The notes: generated from the letters alone by a model not told the origin. 7,539 nucleotides of DNA from Promethearchaeum sp. (GCA_030611625.1 JAUWPK010000184.1:1-7539), one strand, 5' to 3'; shown: positions 1-5,631, counted from the first letter of the stretch. Numbers and translations are program-made.

Positions 1-33
1 AAAAATTTAAAATATAGAAAAGAGTAGATAAAA
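1..33 (+). promoter_or_regulatory. Likely promoter/leader of the surface protein gene
   Basis: An A/T block TTTAAAATATA at 6-16 resembles an archaeal TATA box and is centred about 23 bases before the ATG at 34. That spacing fits a leaderless or very short-leader transcript. No good Shine-Dalgarno site is present; GAG at 21-23 is the closest. The window begins here, so upstream control elements are not visible. Confidence 0.4.
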
Positions 34-1761
34 ATGGTAAAATTACGTTCATTTTCATGGTTAATCGTTGGTTTATTCCTATTTTCAATAGTATTCCAAA
101 GCAATTATGATGGACAAATACAAACAAATTTCCAAAACTCCCCTGATTCATTTCAGCTCAAACCCATATCCTTGGGTGGTGATTTGGATGAAGGTCGTCC
201 TTCACATGCAATAAAGAATAGTTCTTTAAATTCATTGGGTGAAATTGAAATTACCCATTTTTATTTTGCTGATGATGTAGAATTTCCAAGCGATGATCAT
301 TTCTTTCCATCAAGTTCTAATATAATTAACTTTACTCATCATATTCCTGAATTCTTAGGAACCATTGAAAATGCAAGCGCTGAGAGAGCAATTCAAAGAC
401 AAGATCCCCGAAGTACTAACATCAAAATTCAAATTTCAGAATCCGTAATTTGGAATTACAATGAATCTGTTAAGAATTACATTGTTGGTTTTACGCCCGT
501 ACTTCAAAAAGCATTTCTTGAAAAAATGTATTTTAATGGAACTGAATTAGATCCCTCAGAATATATCGAAAATTCAACTATAGATGGTGATAATAAGATA
601 TACAGCTTTTATTATGATTTTGAAGAGGTTTTTGATAGTAGTAATTCTACAGGTGAATTCAATTTAACTTATGTTTACAACATGATATTTCCAATCAAGG
701 AATGGTCCGTTACTAATATAGAACCCAACCAATTTATTTCAGAGAATAATCAAACATTTACCCAACAATTCACATATAATGTTACTTTGGGTGATGAAAG
801 TTCACGAATTGATTCCCTAGCACGTTTAAGGATTTATTTACCAAACCATCAAGACATTTTTGAATCTAATCTTGATATCTACAATAATAATATAACACTT
901 CCATCAAATCAATATGCCATAACAGACAACATTCTAACATTTACCAATGCAACATATCTAAATGAAACCTTTTCATTGGATATGACCTTTAAAACTAATT
1001 TTACAGTAGAATTACTTGAAATAGTTGATGGTTTATGGTGTGAAGATCGATTAATTGAAGGATTAAATATCCGGGAACGAGATTATAAAATTACAATTAC
1101 TGAAGGTCCTGCTGATTTAATTCTAGAGAATATCGGAATAAATGATACAGAATTATATTTTGATCAACTATATAATGGCGGAGAAAGCGGAAGAGGGGCT
1201 TTAGATAGATATGTATATATTGAAAACATGAATAAATCAACTGGAGAAGAATTTTTTGATCCTAATGACACAACTACTCTACCTGAATATGTTGATGGAA
1301 TCTCTTTTTTACATAGCGTAAATATTAGCATAATTGAACCATATTGGCTTGCGAAAAATGAAATAGATATTATTACCATCAAATATTTCGCTGTTCACAA
1401 TCTTTCAATAATTATTATGGATAGAATTAGTACCCCTTTAGAAGGATATAGTGTTAAATTATTTATTGGCAACAGCTCATACGGAACATCTATCAATAAT
1501 TTCATAAATATGCCATTCCCAATGATTAGTTCTGATGGAAATGGTGAAGTTGTATTTAGATCAGTTCCAATCGCAAATTATACAATAAAAATTTATAATA
1601 AAAATGATGATTATCTTGAAAATGCAACAGTAACTCCTTTAGAAGAAAAAAATTATATAGTGACCAGTATTCCGCATTATCCCGTAACAATTTTAGTGTT
1701 TACAGCAATAAGTGCTGCACTCATATCAATTGGATTCATTATTTTCAAAAAAAATTCCTAA
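34..1761 (+). CDS. Membrane-anchored, sequon-rich surface protein, function unknown
   Basis: A 575-residue protein probably exposed on the cell surface. Residues 7-22 form a hydrophobic signal peptide or N-terminal anchor after basic residues K3 and R5. Residues 551-571 form a C-terminal transmembrane helix followed by the basic tail KKNS, giving a type I topology with about 525 residues outside. I count about 22 N-X-S/T sequons spread along the whole length, as in archaeal N-glycosylated S-layer and surface proteins, and only one cysteine. The body looks rich in beta-strands, with alternating hydrophobic and polar residues. Residues about 455-545 look like a carboxypeptidase-regulatory or Ig-like beta-sandwich, including a DGNGE turn at 501-505 followed by VVFRSVPIANYTIKIY. 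I see no catalytic motif. A structural coat or adhesin-like role is inference. A double T7 terminator follows directly. Confidence 0.85.
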   Translation: MVKLRSFSWLIVGLFLFSIVFQSNYDGQIQTNFQNSPDSFQLKPISLGGDLDEGRPSHAIKNSSLNSLGEIEITHFYFADDVEFPSDDHFFPSSSNIINFTHHIPEFLGTIENASAERAIQRQDPRSTNIKIQISESVIWNYNESVKNYIVGFTPVLQKAFLEKMYFNGTELDPSEYIENSTIDGDNKIYSFYYDFEEVFDSSNSTGEFNLTYVYNMIFPIKEWSVTNIEPNQFISENNQTFTQQFTYNVTLGDESSRIDSLARLRIYLPNHQDIFESNLDIYNNNITLPSNQYAITDNILTFTNATYLNETFSLDMTFKTNFTVELLEIVDGLWCEDRLIEGLNIRERDYKITITEGPADLILENIGINDTELYFDQLYNGGESGRGALDRYVYIENMNKSTGEEFFDPNDTTTLPEYVDGISFLHSVNISIIEPYWLAKNEIDIITIKYFAVHNLSIIIMDRISTPLEGYSVKLFIGNSSYGTSINNFINMPFPMISSDGNGEVVFRSVPIANYTIKIYNKNDDYLENATVTPLEEKNYIVTSIPHYPVTILVFTAISAALISIGFIIFKKNS

Positions 1762-1762
1762 A

Positions 1763-1777
1763 TTTTTTTATTTTTTT
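1763..1777 (+). terminator. Oligo-T terminator after the surface protein gene
   Basis: Two runs of seven T (1763-1769 and 1771-1777) separated by one A begin one base after the stop codon. Archaeal RNA polymerase terminates on such T-tracts without a hairpin. A further T6 run lies at 1795-1800. Confidence 0.65.
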
Positions 1778-1821
1778 ATTTTAAAATCAAAATCTTTTTT
1801 CATCAAAATTTCTTATTTTCC

Positions 1822-1826
1822 AAGGT
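1822..1826 (+). promoter_or_regulatory. Shine-Dalgarno site of the small helical protein gene
   Basis: AAGGT lies five bases before the ATG at 1832 and supports that start. A palindromic TATA-like ATTTTAAAAT at 1778-1787, between the T-tracts, could be this gene's own promoter and would give a leader of roughly 20-25 bases. Confidence 0.5.
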
Positions 1827-1831
1827 AGAAC

Positions 1832-2155
1832 ATGATTGTTTATAATTATGAAAATCTTGAAGATTTCCTCAAAGCCCTATCCAGATGTATCAATAGTGAA
1901 GTTTTTTCCCAGTATATTGAACCTAATAACACACCTGAAATTAGCTCCTCGGATTTTAAATTAATTTTGCAATTTTTGGGAAAACCTGATATTAATAATA
2001 CAAACTTAATTGCCTTATATCAGTGTGTATTAAGAATTAAAACAGTTAAAGAAAGAAATAATACAATTGAAGAGTTAAAAAAAGCTTTTGACACTGCCGG
2101 GAGTATTTCATTAATTCAAGGATGGATTAAAGAAATTTTCCAATCAATTTCTTAA
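1832..2155 (+). CDS. Small helical protein of unknown function
   Basis: A 107-residue soluble protein that I do not recognise. It has no signal peptide or membrane segment. The sequence reads as four or five amphipathic helices: about 7-20, 39-50, 57-71, 75-90 and 95-106, broken by an Asn/Pro-rich loop at 29-36 and another loop at 52-56. The two cysteines (C18, C65) do not form a metal-binding pattern. The start is backed by the AAGGT site at 1822-1826, and the codon choice is as A/T-biased as its neighbours, so I take it as a real gene. It lies 70 bases after the surface protein gene but is separated from it by strong T-tracts, so it is probably transcribed on its own. It is convergent with the cupin gene, with only 11 bases between the stop codons. 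Confidence 0.7.
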   Translation: MIVYNYENLEDFLKALSRCINSEVFSQYIEPNNTPEISSSDFKLILQFLGKPDINNTNLIALYQCVLRIKTVKERNNTIEELKKAFDTAGSISLIQGWIKEIFQSIS

Positions 2156-2170
2156 CAATGCTACTGTTAA
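2152..2170. repeat. Inverted repeat over two convergent stop codons
   Basis: TTAACA (2152-2157) and TGTTAA (2165-2170) are a perfect six-base inverted repeat with a seven-base loop. The arms contain the TAA stop of the helical protein gene (2153-2155) and the TAA stop of the cupin gene (2167-2169 on the opposite strand). The stem is short and A/T-rich, so a role in termination is uncertain. Confidence 0.35.
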
Positions 2171-2496
2171 TCACAATTTACTTTATCCTTTGGGAGATAC
2201 TTCTCCTTGATAAATATAAGTTTTGCTGGTGAATCCGTATTGTTTTTTAATCCGTGAGATTCAAATGCCTCCAATCGGATTGCCGTCCCTTTAAGTGCGT
2301 TAAATTCCTTTTCTTTTAATACAAATGTCATTGTGCCCTCGGTGATATAAAACGTTTCTCCCATTTTTTCATGGAAATGAGCGGGTTTTTCTTGACCCGG
2401 TTGAAGTGATATAAGTCCCCAATCAATATCTGGACCGCGATTCATGTATCTAACTCCATTATCATTTTTCTGTTCGTTCTCATATATAATTTTCAT
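2167..2496 (-). CDS. Small single-domain cupin protein
   Basis: A 109-residue single-domain cupin. Both cupin motifs are visible when numbered from the ATG at 2496. Motif 1, G-x5-H-x-H-x4-E-x6-G, is intact with G34, H40, H42, E47 and G54. Motif 2 is G70-x10-H81-x3-N85, in which the usual P-x-G is replaced by E-A-F (76-78). The 3-His/1-Glu metal site is therefore complete (H40, H42, E47, H81), so the protein probably binds a divalent metal. The substrate cannot be read from sequence; small cupins include isomerases, dioxygenases and sensors. A TTG three codons upstream (2505) is a possible start, but the site AAGGT (ACCTT on the + strand, 2505-2509) is spaced eight bases before the ATG, so I chose the ATG. 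The gene starts 24 bases after the Fe-ADH stop codon, which suggests co-transcription. Confidence 0.85.
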   Translation of the reverse strand: MKIIYENEQKNDNGVRYMNRGPDIDWGLISLQPGQEKPAHFHEKMGETFYITEGTMTFVLKEKEFNALKGTAIRLEAFESHGLKNNTDSPAKLIFIKEKYLPKDKVNCD

Positions 2497-2504
2497 ATAT
2501 TTCA

Positions 2505-2509
2505 ACCTT
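2505..2509 (-). promoter_or_regulatory. Shine-Dalgarno site that fixes the cupin start
   Basis: On the minus strand AAGGT is followed by eight bases and then ATG at 2496. The site overlaps the alternative TTG codon at 2503-2505, which makes the TTG an unlikely start. Confidence 0.55.
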
Positions 2510-2520
2510 AAATTTTCATA

Positions 2521-3900
2521 TTACCATGCTTTTTCTAATAATTCCCTTAATGACTCAGGATCGGGCGTCCGCGGATTAGAATTCACCGAACCACCTTTTG
2601 TATTCTCAATTATCCAACCAAAATCCTCTTTTAAGACACCTAAATCCCTTAGTTTAAGAGGTATCTGTATCTGTGAAAACATCTCCTTAATCATTGAAGC
2701 CAATCTCCGAGTATTTTTCTCATCTGATGCCTCTGCCTCATATTTTGTAAATAAATCCAACTTACTAAAAATACGTCCGATCCTCGCATATTTATCGGCG
2801 CGATACTCTAAATTATACTCAATTACACAAGGTAAAAGCGCGCCACACACCTTTCCATGGGGAATATCGTATTTATAACCTATCGGATGGGCTAACCCAT
2901 GAACCAATCCCAAACCAACATTTGAAAATGCAATACCTGCAAAAAATGAACCCAACAACATTTCCGAACGCGCCGCATAATCATCTCCATGCTCAAAAAC
3001 CATTCGTAAATTCGGTGCTATAAGAAAAATCGCTTCTAACGCATAAATATCAGCAAGTGGATGGCTTTTTTTAGATACATAACTCTCAATTGCTTGAACC
3101 AATGCATCAGCACCGCTTGAAGCTGTAATATCTGGGGGGCAATTTAAGGTCAATTCAGGATCTAGCAATATATACTTTGACATCAAATGACTTCCTCTAA
3201 TACTTTTCTTATATCCACGTGTTCTATCTATTAGAACTGCATTACTTGTGATTTCTGTTCCTGTTCCGGCTGTTGTTGGGATTGCAATAAATGGTAACCC
3301 TGGCAGCTCAAAAGGTTTTCCTTCATGATAATCCTCGGCTAAACCACCATTTATAACAATTCCCGCTGTCGCTTTTGCCACATCCATAACAGAACCCCCA
3401 CCGATGCCCACAATAAAATGCACCTTCTCTTCAAGAGCCATCTCAACAGCTTCGTTTACCATGGTTACGGTTGCTTCACCCTTTCCACATGAAAAAATAC
3501 CTGTTTCAATGCTGTTTTGTTCACAAGATTTTAATATTTTATCCAGAGCTCCCATTTTTTTTACAGATTCATTACCAATAATTATCAAAATTTTTGGGCG
3601 CTCAATTTCTGCCTTTTTTATATGCATCAACATAGGATCCAGTAATCTAAAGATGGCTTTTGGAACATTTTTTACAACACCCTTCCCAAATTTAATTCTC
3701 GGTTGTGGGAATGAAAAAACAACATCCTCCCAATGTGTCCGTGGTAAAGGGAGATTTCTTAATTCTTCTGTTTTCTCTTTCTTATCTTGTTCCTCTTGTT
3801 CCTCTTGCTTATCTTCTGGTAATTTTGCTTGAGACTCTTCGGGCTTCTCACCCTTTTCTTTATCCATTTCTTGATCCAATTTCTTGTCAGACTCTTCCAT
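2521..3900 (-). CDS. Iron-type (group III) alcohol dehydrogenase with charged N-terminal extension
   Basis: A 459-residue NAD(P)-dependent alcohol/aldehyde oxidoreductase of the Fe-ADH superfamily, about 60-70 residues longer than usual. The core starts near residue 55. The dinucleotide motif GGGS is at 167-170 with D173, and PTTAGTGTE is at 208-216. The metal-site region reads DALVQAIESYVS from D265, then GLVHGLAHPIG with H334 and H338, and H348 in the IPHG turn. Compared with FucO-type enzymes (D196, H200, H263, H277), the second ligand position is Gln (Q269) rather than His. The C-terminus carries a typical NSNPRTPDPESLRELLEKA stretch. Residues 1-47 are highly charged: 35 of 47 are D, E, K or Q. 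Possible starts are ATG 3900, an in-frame TTG (residue 8) and ATG (residue 12), so most of the extension is translated in any case. The substrate is unknown. The cupin gene follows after 24 bases. Confidence 0.93.
   Translation of the reverse strand: MEESDKKLDQEMDKEKGEKPEESQAKLPEDKQEEQEEQDKKEKTEELRNLPLPRTHWEDVVFSFPQPRIKFGKGVVKNVPKAIFRLLDPMLMHIKKAEIERPKILIIIGNESVKKMGALDKILKSCEQNSIETGIFSCGKGEATVTMVNEAVEMALEEKVHFIVGIGGGSVMDVAKATAGIVINGGLAEDYHEGKPFELPGLPFIAIPTTAGTGTEITSNAVLIDRTRGYKKSIRGSHLMSKYILLDPELTLNCPPDITASSGADALVQAIESYVSKKSHPLADIYALEAIFLIAPNLRMVFEHGDDYAARSEMLLGSFFAGIAFSNVGLGLVHGLAHPIGYKYDIPHGKVCGALLPCVIEYNLEYRADKYARIGRIFSKLDLFTKYEAEASDEKNTRRLASMIKEMFSQIQIPLKLRDLGVLKEDFGWIIENTKGGSVNSNPRTPDPESLRELLEKAW
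3787..3813 (-). repeat. Nine-base tandem repeat in the Fe-ADH extension
   Basis: On the + strand, TTGTTCCTC occurs twice in tandem (3787-3795, 3796-3804), followed by a degenerate third copy TTGCTTATC (3805-3813). On the coding strand the two exact units each encode Glu-Glu-Gln. The repeat is in frame and may show how the charged extension grew, by slippage. Confidence 0.7.
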
Positions 3901-3928
3901 ATTTCTCTCTTAAAATTAAAATTTCTTT

Positions 3929-3945
3929 AATAGTTTAAAACTATT
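3929..3945 (-). promoter_or_regulatory. Palindromic TATA-like element upstream of Fe-ADH
   Basis: AATAGTTT (3929-3936) and AAACTATT (3938-3945) are a perfect eight-base inverted repeat around one central base, centred 37 bases upstream of the Fe-ADH ATG. The centre reads GTTTTAAAC on the minus strand, a plausible TATA box giving a leader of about 10 bases with a purine-rich AGAGAG just before the start. The symmetry could also be an operator. Confidence 0.4.
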
Positions 3946-3965
3946 GCTCTTTAATTGAAATAATG

Positions 3966-4010
3966 AATAATGGAAAATGAAAAATGAAAAATAATTCGGA
4001 TTATAAAAAT
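3966..4010 (-). terminator. T-tract region ending the E2 transcript
   Basis: On the minus strand, the region downstream of the E2 stop holds a T5 tract (A-run 4005-4009 on the + strand) and then several T4-T5 tracts made by a near-tandem ATGAAAA repeat (about 3974-3992). This resembles archaeal oligo-T termination. It sits just after the hairpin at 4013-4044. Confidence 0.5.
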
Positions 4011-4012
4011 TC

Positions 4013-4044
4013 ATGCCATGCTAAGATATCTTAATTCATGGCAT
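4013..4044 (-). terminator. Hairpin spanning the E2 stop codon
   Basis: ATGCCATG (4013-4020) pairs perfectly with CATGGCAT (4037-4044). Between them lies the perfect 12-base palindrome TAAGATATCTTA (4022-4033), so the element can fold as an eight-pair outer stem plus a four-pair inner stem with an ATAT loop. It includes the E2 stop codon (4031-4033) and the preceding codons. On the minus strand it is followed by GAATTTTTATAA, which gives it the look of a bacterial-type hairpin plus T-run terminator. Confidence 0.5.
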
Positions 4045-4540
4045 ATTTCTTTGTCCATTCCTTAGCTTTACTCGCGAATTTCTTATAATTATTCATAGCT
4101 TGATCCCCCGCTTCAAAATTAAGCGGATCTCCCGGATTAAAGAATGGGGGCTCGCAATGAATTTGTCCCTTTAATGCCTCTATAACATTAGTCAGCGTTT
4201 TACTAGGTGTCCAACCGCTTGCGCCCGTTTTTATATCTACTTTACCAACCAGCTCAGGATTGATTAGATCTAAACAAATATTAATTTTTCCTGGAGGAAT
4301 GCTCGAGTCAATATTTGGGTGCCATAATAAAGTATGTTCATACACGTAAGGAGGGCTGAATGGGTAATTATCGCCCATTTTAATTTCGAACATAAATTTT
4401 CCCCCTTCGTATGGTGTTCCCTCTCTTCCAGTGATTGTTAACCTTAAATGGTCAACGTTCATACCCCATGGTTCTATACGGACCAAATTTATATCTTTAA
4501 ATGATTCAACGGCTTCAGTATAGTCGACTTCTTCGCGCAT
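4031..4540 (-). CDS. Ubiquitin-conjugating enzyme (E2), UBC fold, catalytic Cys intact
   Basis: A 169-residue E2 that would carry ubiquitin or a ubiquitin-like modifier as a thioester and pass it to a substrate or E3. Visible UBC landmarks in order are GTPYEGG at 41-47, YPFSPP at 59-64, the HPN motif at 74-76, the catalytic Cys C89 in ICLD (88-91), W110-T-P, and a C-terminal EWTKKYAM (161-168) that closely matches the UbcH5 ending REWTQKYAM. It is about 22 residues longer than UbcH5 (147 aa). Most of that comes from about five extra residues between HPN and Cys, 13 between Cys and Trp, and three in the CEPPFFNPGDPLN loop from C129. The active-site residues argue against an inactive UEV variant. 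No E1, ubiquitin, RING or JAMM gene lies nearby. The ATG at 4540 has an AGGA site seven bases upstream. The gene appears monocistronic, flanked by 130- and 180-base gaps. Confidence 0.94.
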   Translation of the reverse strand: MREEVDYTEAVESFKDINLVRIEPWGMNVDHLRLTITGREGTPYEGGKFMFEIKMGDNYPFSPPYVYEHTLLWHPNIDSSIPPGKINICLDLINPELVGKVDIKTGASGWTPSKTLTNVIEALKGQIHCEPPFFNPGDPLNFEAGDQAMNNYKKFASKAKEWTKKYAMN

Positions 4541-4549
4541 TTTTATTTC

Positions 4550-4578
4550 CTAGAATAATTTTATAATATTATTTCTAG
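4550..4578 (-). promoter_or_regulatory. Imperfect inverted repeat in the E2 leader, touching the Shine-Dalgarno site
   Basis: CTAGAATAAT (4550-4559) and ATTATTTCTAG (4568-4578) are inverted copies differing by one extra T, around an eight-base A/T spacer. On the minus strand the downstream arm ends in CTAG, overlapping the AGGA ribosome site (TCCT on the + strand, 4548-4551). If the TATA box is the one at 4614-4621, the whole repeat lies in the mRNA leader and could fold. Otherwise the A/T-rich centre may itself be a TATA box inside an operator. Confidence 0.35.
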
Positions 4579-4613
4579 TAGGATGTAAGAACTTAAAAAA
4601 AGTTTCAATTATC

Positions 4614-4621
4614 TATTTAAA
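4614..4621 (-). promoter_or_regulatory. Candidate TATA box of the E2 gene
   Basis: On the minus strand TTTAAATA closely matches the archaeal TATA consensus. It would place the transcription start near 4590 and give a leader of about 50 bases. It is a single-motif call. Confidence 0.4.
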
Positions 4622-4678
4622 TGAGTAGTGAAATCAAGCCTTTTCATAGTCGGGAAAGCATTTTATTTGAATTTTACC

Positions 4679-4685
4679 AAAAAAA
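4679..4685 (-). terminator. T7 terminator after the flavodoxin-ferredoxin gene
   Basis: A run of seven A on the + strand (T7 on the minus strand) lies about 35 bases past the stop codon at 4721. It separates this gene from the E2 gene downstream. Confidence 0.5.
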
Positions 4686-4720
4686 TTGATAATTTCTAAA
4701 TCGGATCCATAATGCACTAA

Positions 4721-5608
4721 TTATATTTGCTTCTTAATATTATACCCAAAAAAATCAGCATAATGTTTGAAAAACCCCTTAGTATTCCTTGAAAGATAAT
4801 CTCCTTTAATATTTGGGTTAAATATTATTGGTTTTATATTATAACCCTGTTTAATCTCAAAGAATCGGAAATATTTGAAATGGATTGCATTGGTTGGGCA
4901 TTCGTAGATACATCTCATACAAAGATTGCATGACCTATCAAATTTAATTGTATCATCATTATCATCAACTAGTAAAATATTTCCTGTTGGGCAATTTCTA
5001 ACACAATTAAAACATTTTATGCAGGAATCAGATATTTTCATGTATTTTCCTAACCATTTAGCCCCTGTTGTTTCCATAAAACTGAATAGTTTCGATATTA
5101 TAGTTAGGATGATGCTATTTTTTTGTAGGAATACTTTTCTTTTCATAATGTCTTGGGCTAATTTCTTTATCCTAATCTGAGCAAGTTGGTATAATTGTTT
5201 ATTTAAATTATCTTTGAATTGAAGAAATACATTTGTAGGCATAATCGATAAATTTTCATTAAACACATCAAATCCTTTTTTTTCCAAAAGATTTCTCAAC
5301 ATTTTAGTGGATCCACCGTTTAGGAAAGGATCTCCCGATGATCTCAAAGTAAATGCTTTTTTTCCTTTATCATTATGAAGCCGATGAACAAAATCGTAAA
5401 CAATTTTTGGTGCGTTGAAAGCGTGAATTGGATAACCTATGCCAATAAGGTCATATTTCTCTGTTTTTACCTTGATTTTCTTTTTAATAATGGTTTCGAT
5501 TTTCATTACAATTACATTTGCATTAAGATTGCTTAATTCCTTCTGAAGTAGATTTGTAATGATCTCAGTATTTCCAGTTCCAGAAAAATAAAAAATACAA
5601 ATTTTCAC
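4721..5608 (-). CDS. Flavodoxin-2x[4Fe-4S] ferredoxin fusion (EFR1-like)
   Basis: A 295-residue electron-transfer protein. Residues 1 to about 150 form a flavodoxin-like FMN domain with the phosphate-binding loop SGTGNT at 9-14 and the strand IGIGYPIHAF at 55-64. Residues 191-240 hold two CxxCxxCxxxCP motifs, C196/C199/C202/C206 and C227/C230/C233/C237, the bacterial-type 2[4Fe-4S] ferredoxin pattern. This order matches the family named EFR1. It probably shuttles low-potential electrons in the cytoplasm; the partner is not known. The linker at about 140-190 is basic and has one hydrophobic stretch (166-177) too short and too mixed to be a clear membrane helix. The start is GTG at 5608 with no Shine-Dalgarno site, but the next residues (MKICIFYFSGTGNT) are exactly where a flavodoxin begins. 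It is divergent from the SDR gene across 129 bases. Confidence 0.92.
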   Translation of the reverse strand: MKICIFYFSGTGNTEIITNLLQKELSNLNANVIVMKIETIIKKKIKVKTEKYDLIGIGYPIHAFNAPKIVYDFVHRLHNDKGKKAFTLRSSGDPFLNGGSTKMLRNLLEKKGFDVFNENLSIMPTNVFLQFKDNLNKQLYQLAQIRIKKLAQDIMKRKVFLQKNSIILTIISKLFSFMETTGAKWLGKYMKISDSCIKCFNCVRNCPTGNILLVDDNDDTIKFDRSCNLCMRCIYECPTNAIHFKYFRFFEIKQGYNIKPIIFNPNIKGDYLSRNTKGFFKHYADFFGYNIKKQI

Positions 5609-5631
5609 AAGATAATTAAGTGAAAAAAGGG

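Noticed and set aside
2497..2505. TTG at 2505 as cupin start
   Set aside because: The Shine-Dalgarno site overlaps the TTG itself, while its spacing to the ATG at 2496 is normal.
2444..2878. Open frame of 144 codons on the + strand inside the Fe-ADH/cupin region
   Set aside because: It is antisense to conserved Fe-ADH and cupin coding sequence, and its translation has no recognisable domain.
2521..3900. Glycerol-1-phosphate dehydrogenase, the archaeal lipid enzyme
   Set aside because: The metal-site blocks (GLVHGLAHPIG, IPHG, PTTAGTGTE) match Fe-ADH of the FucO type, not the G1PDH branch.
3404..3938. Two + strand open frames opposite the Fe-ADH N-terminus
   Set aside because: They overlap the GGGS motif region and the charged extension of a clearly real gene; their open length follows from the low-complexity coding strand.
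3961..3992. CRISPR-like or satellite array from the ATGAAAA repeat
   Set aside because: Only about three imperfect seven-base units with no spacers; better explained as T-tracts of a terminator on the minus strand.
4031..4540. Inactive E2 variant (UEV)
   Set aside because: Catalytic Cys89 and the HPN motif are both present, whereas UEV proteins lack the Cys.
4031..4540. Eukaryotic contamination as source of the E2
   Set aside because: The gene is intron-free, has an AGGA ribosome site and TATA box at archaeal spacing, and lies between prokaryotic-type genes. It cannot be excluded fully without the rest of the contig.
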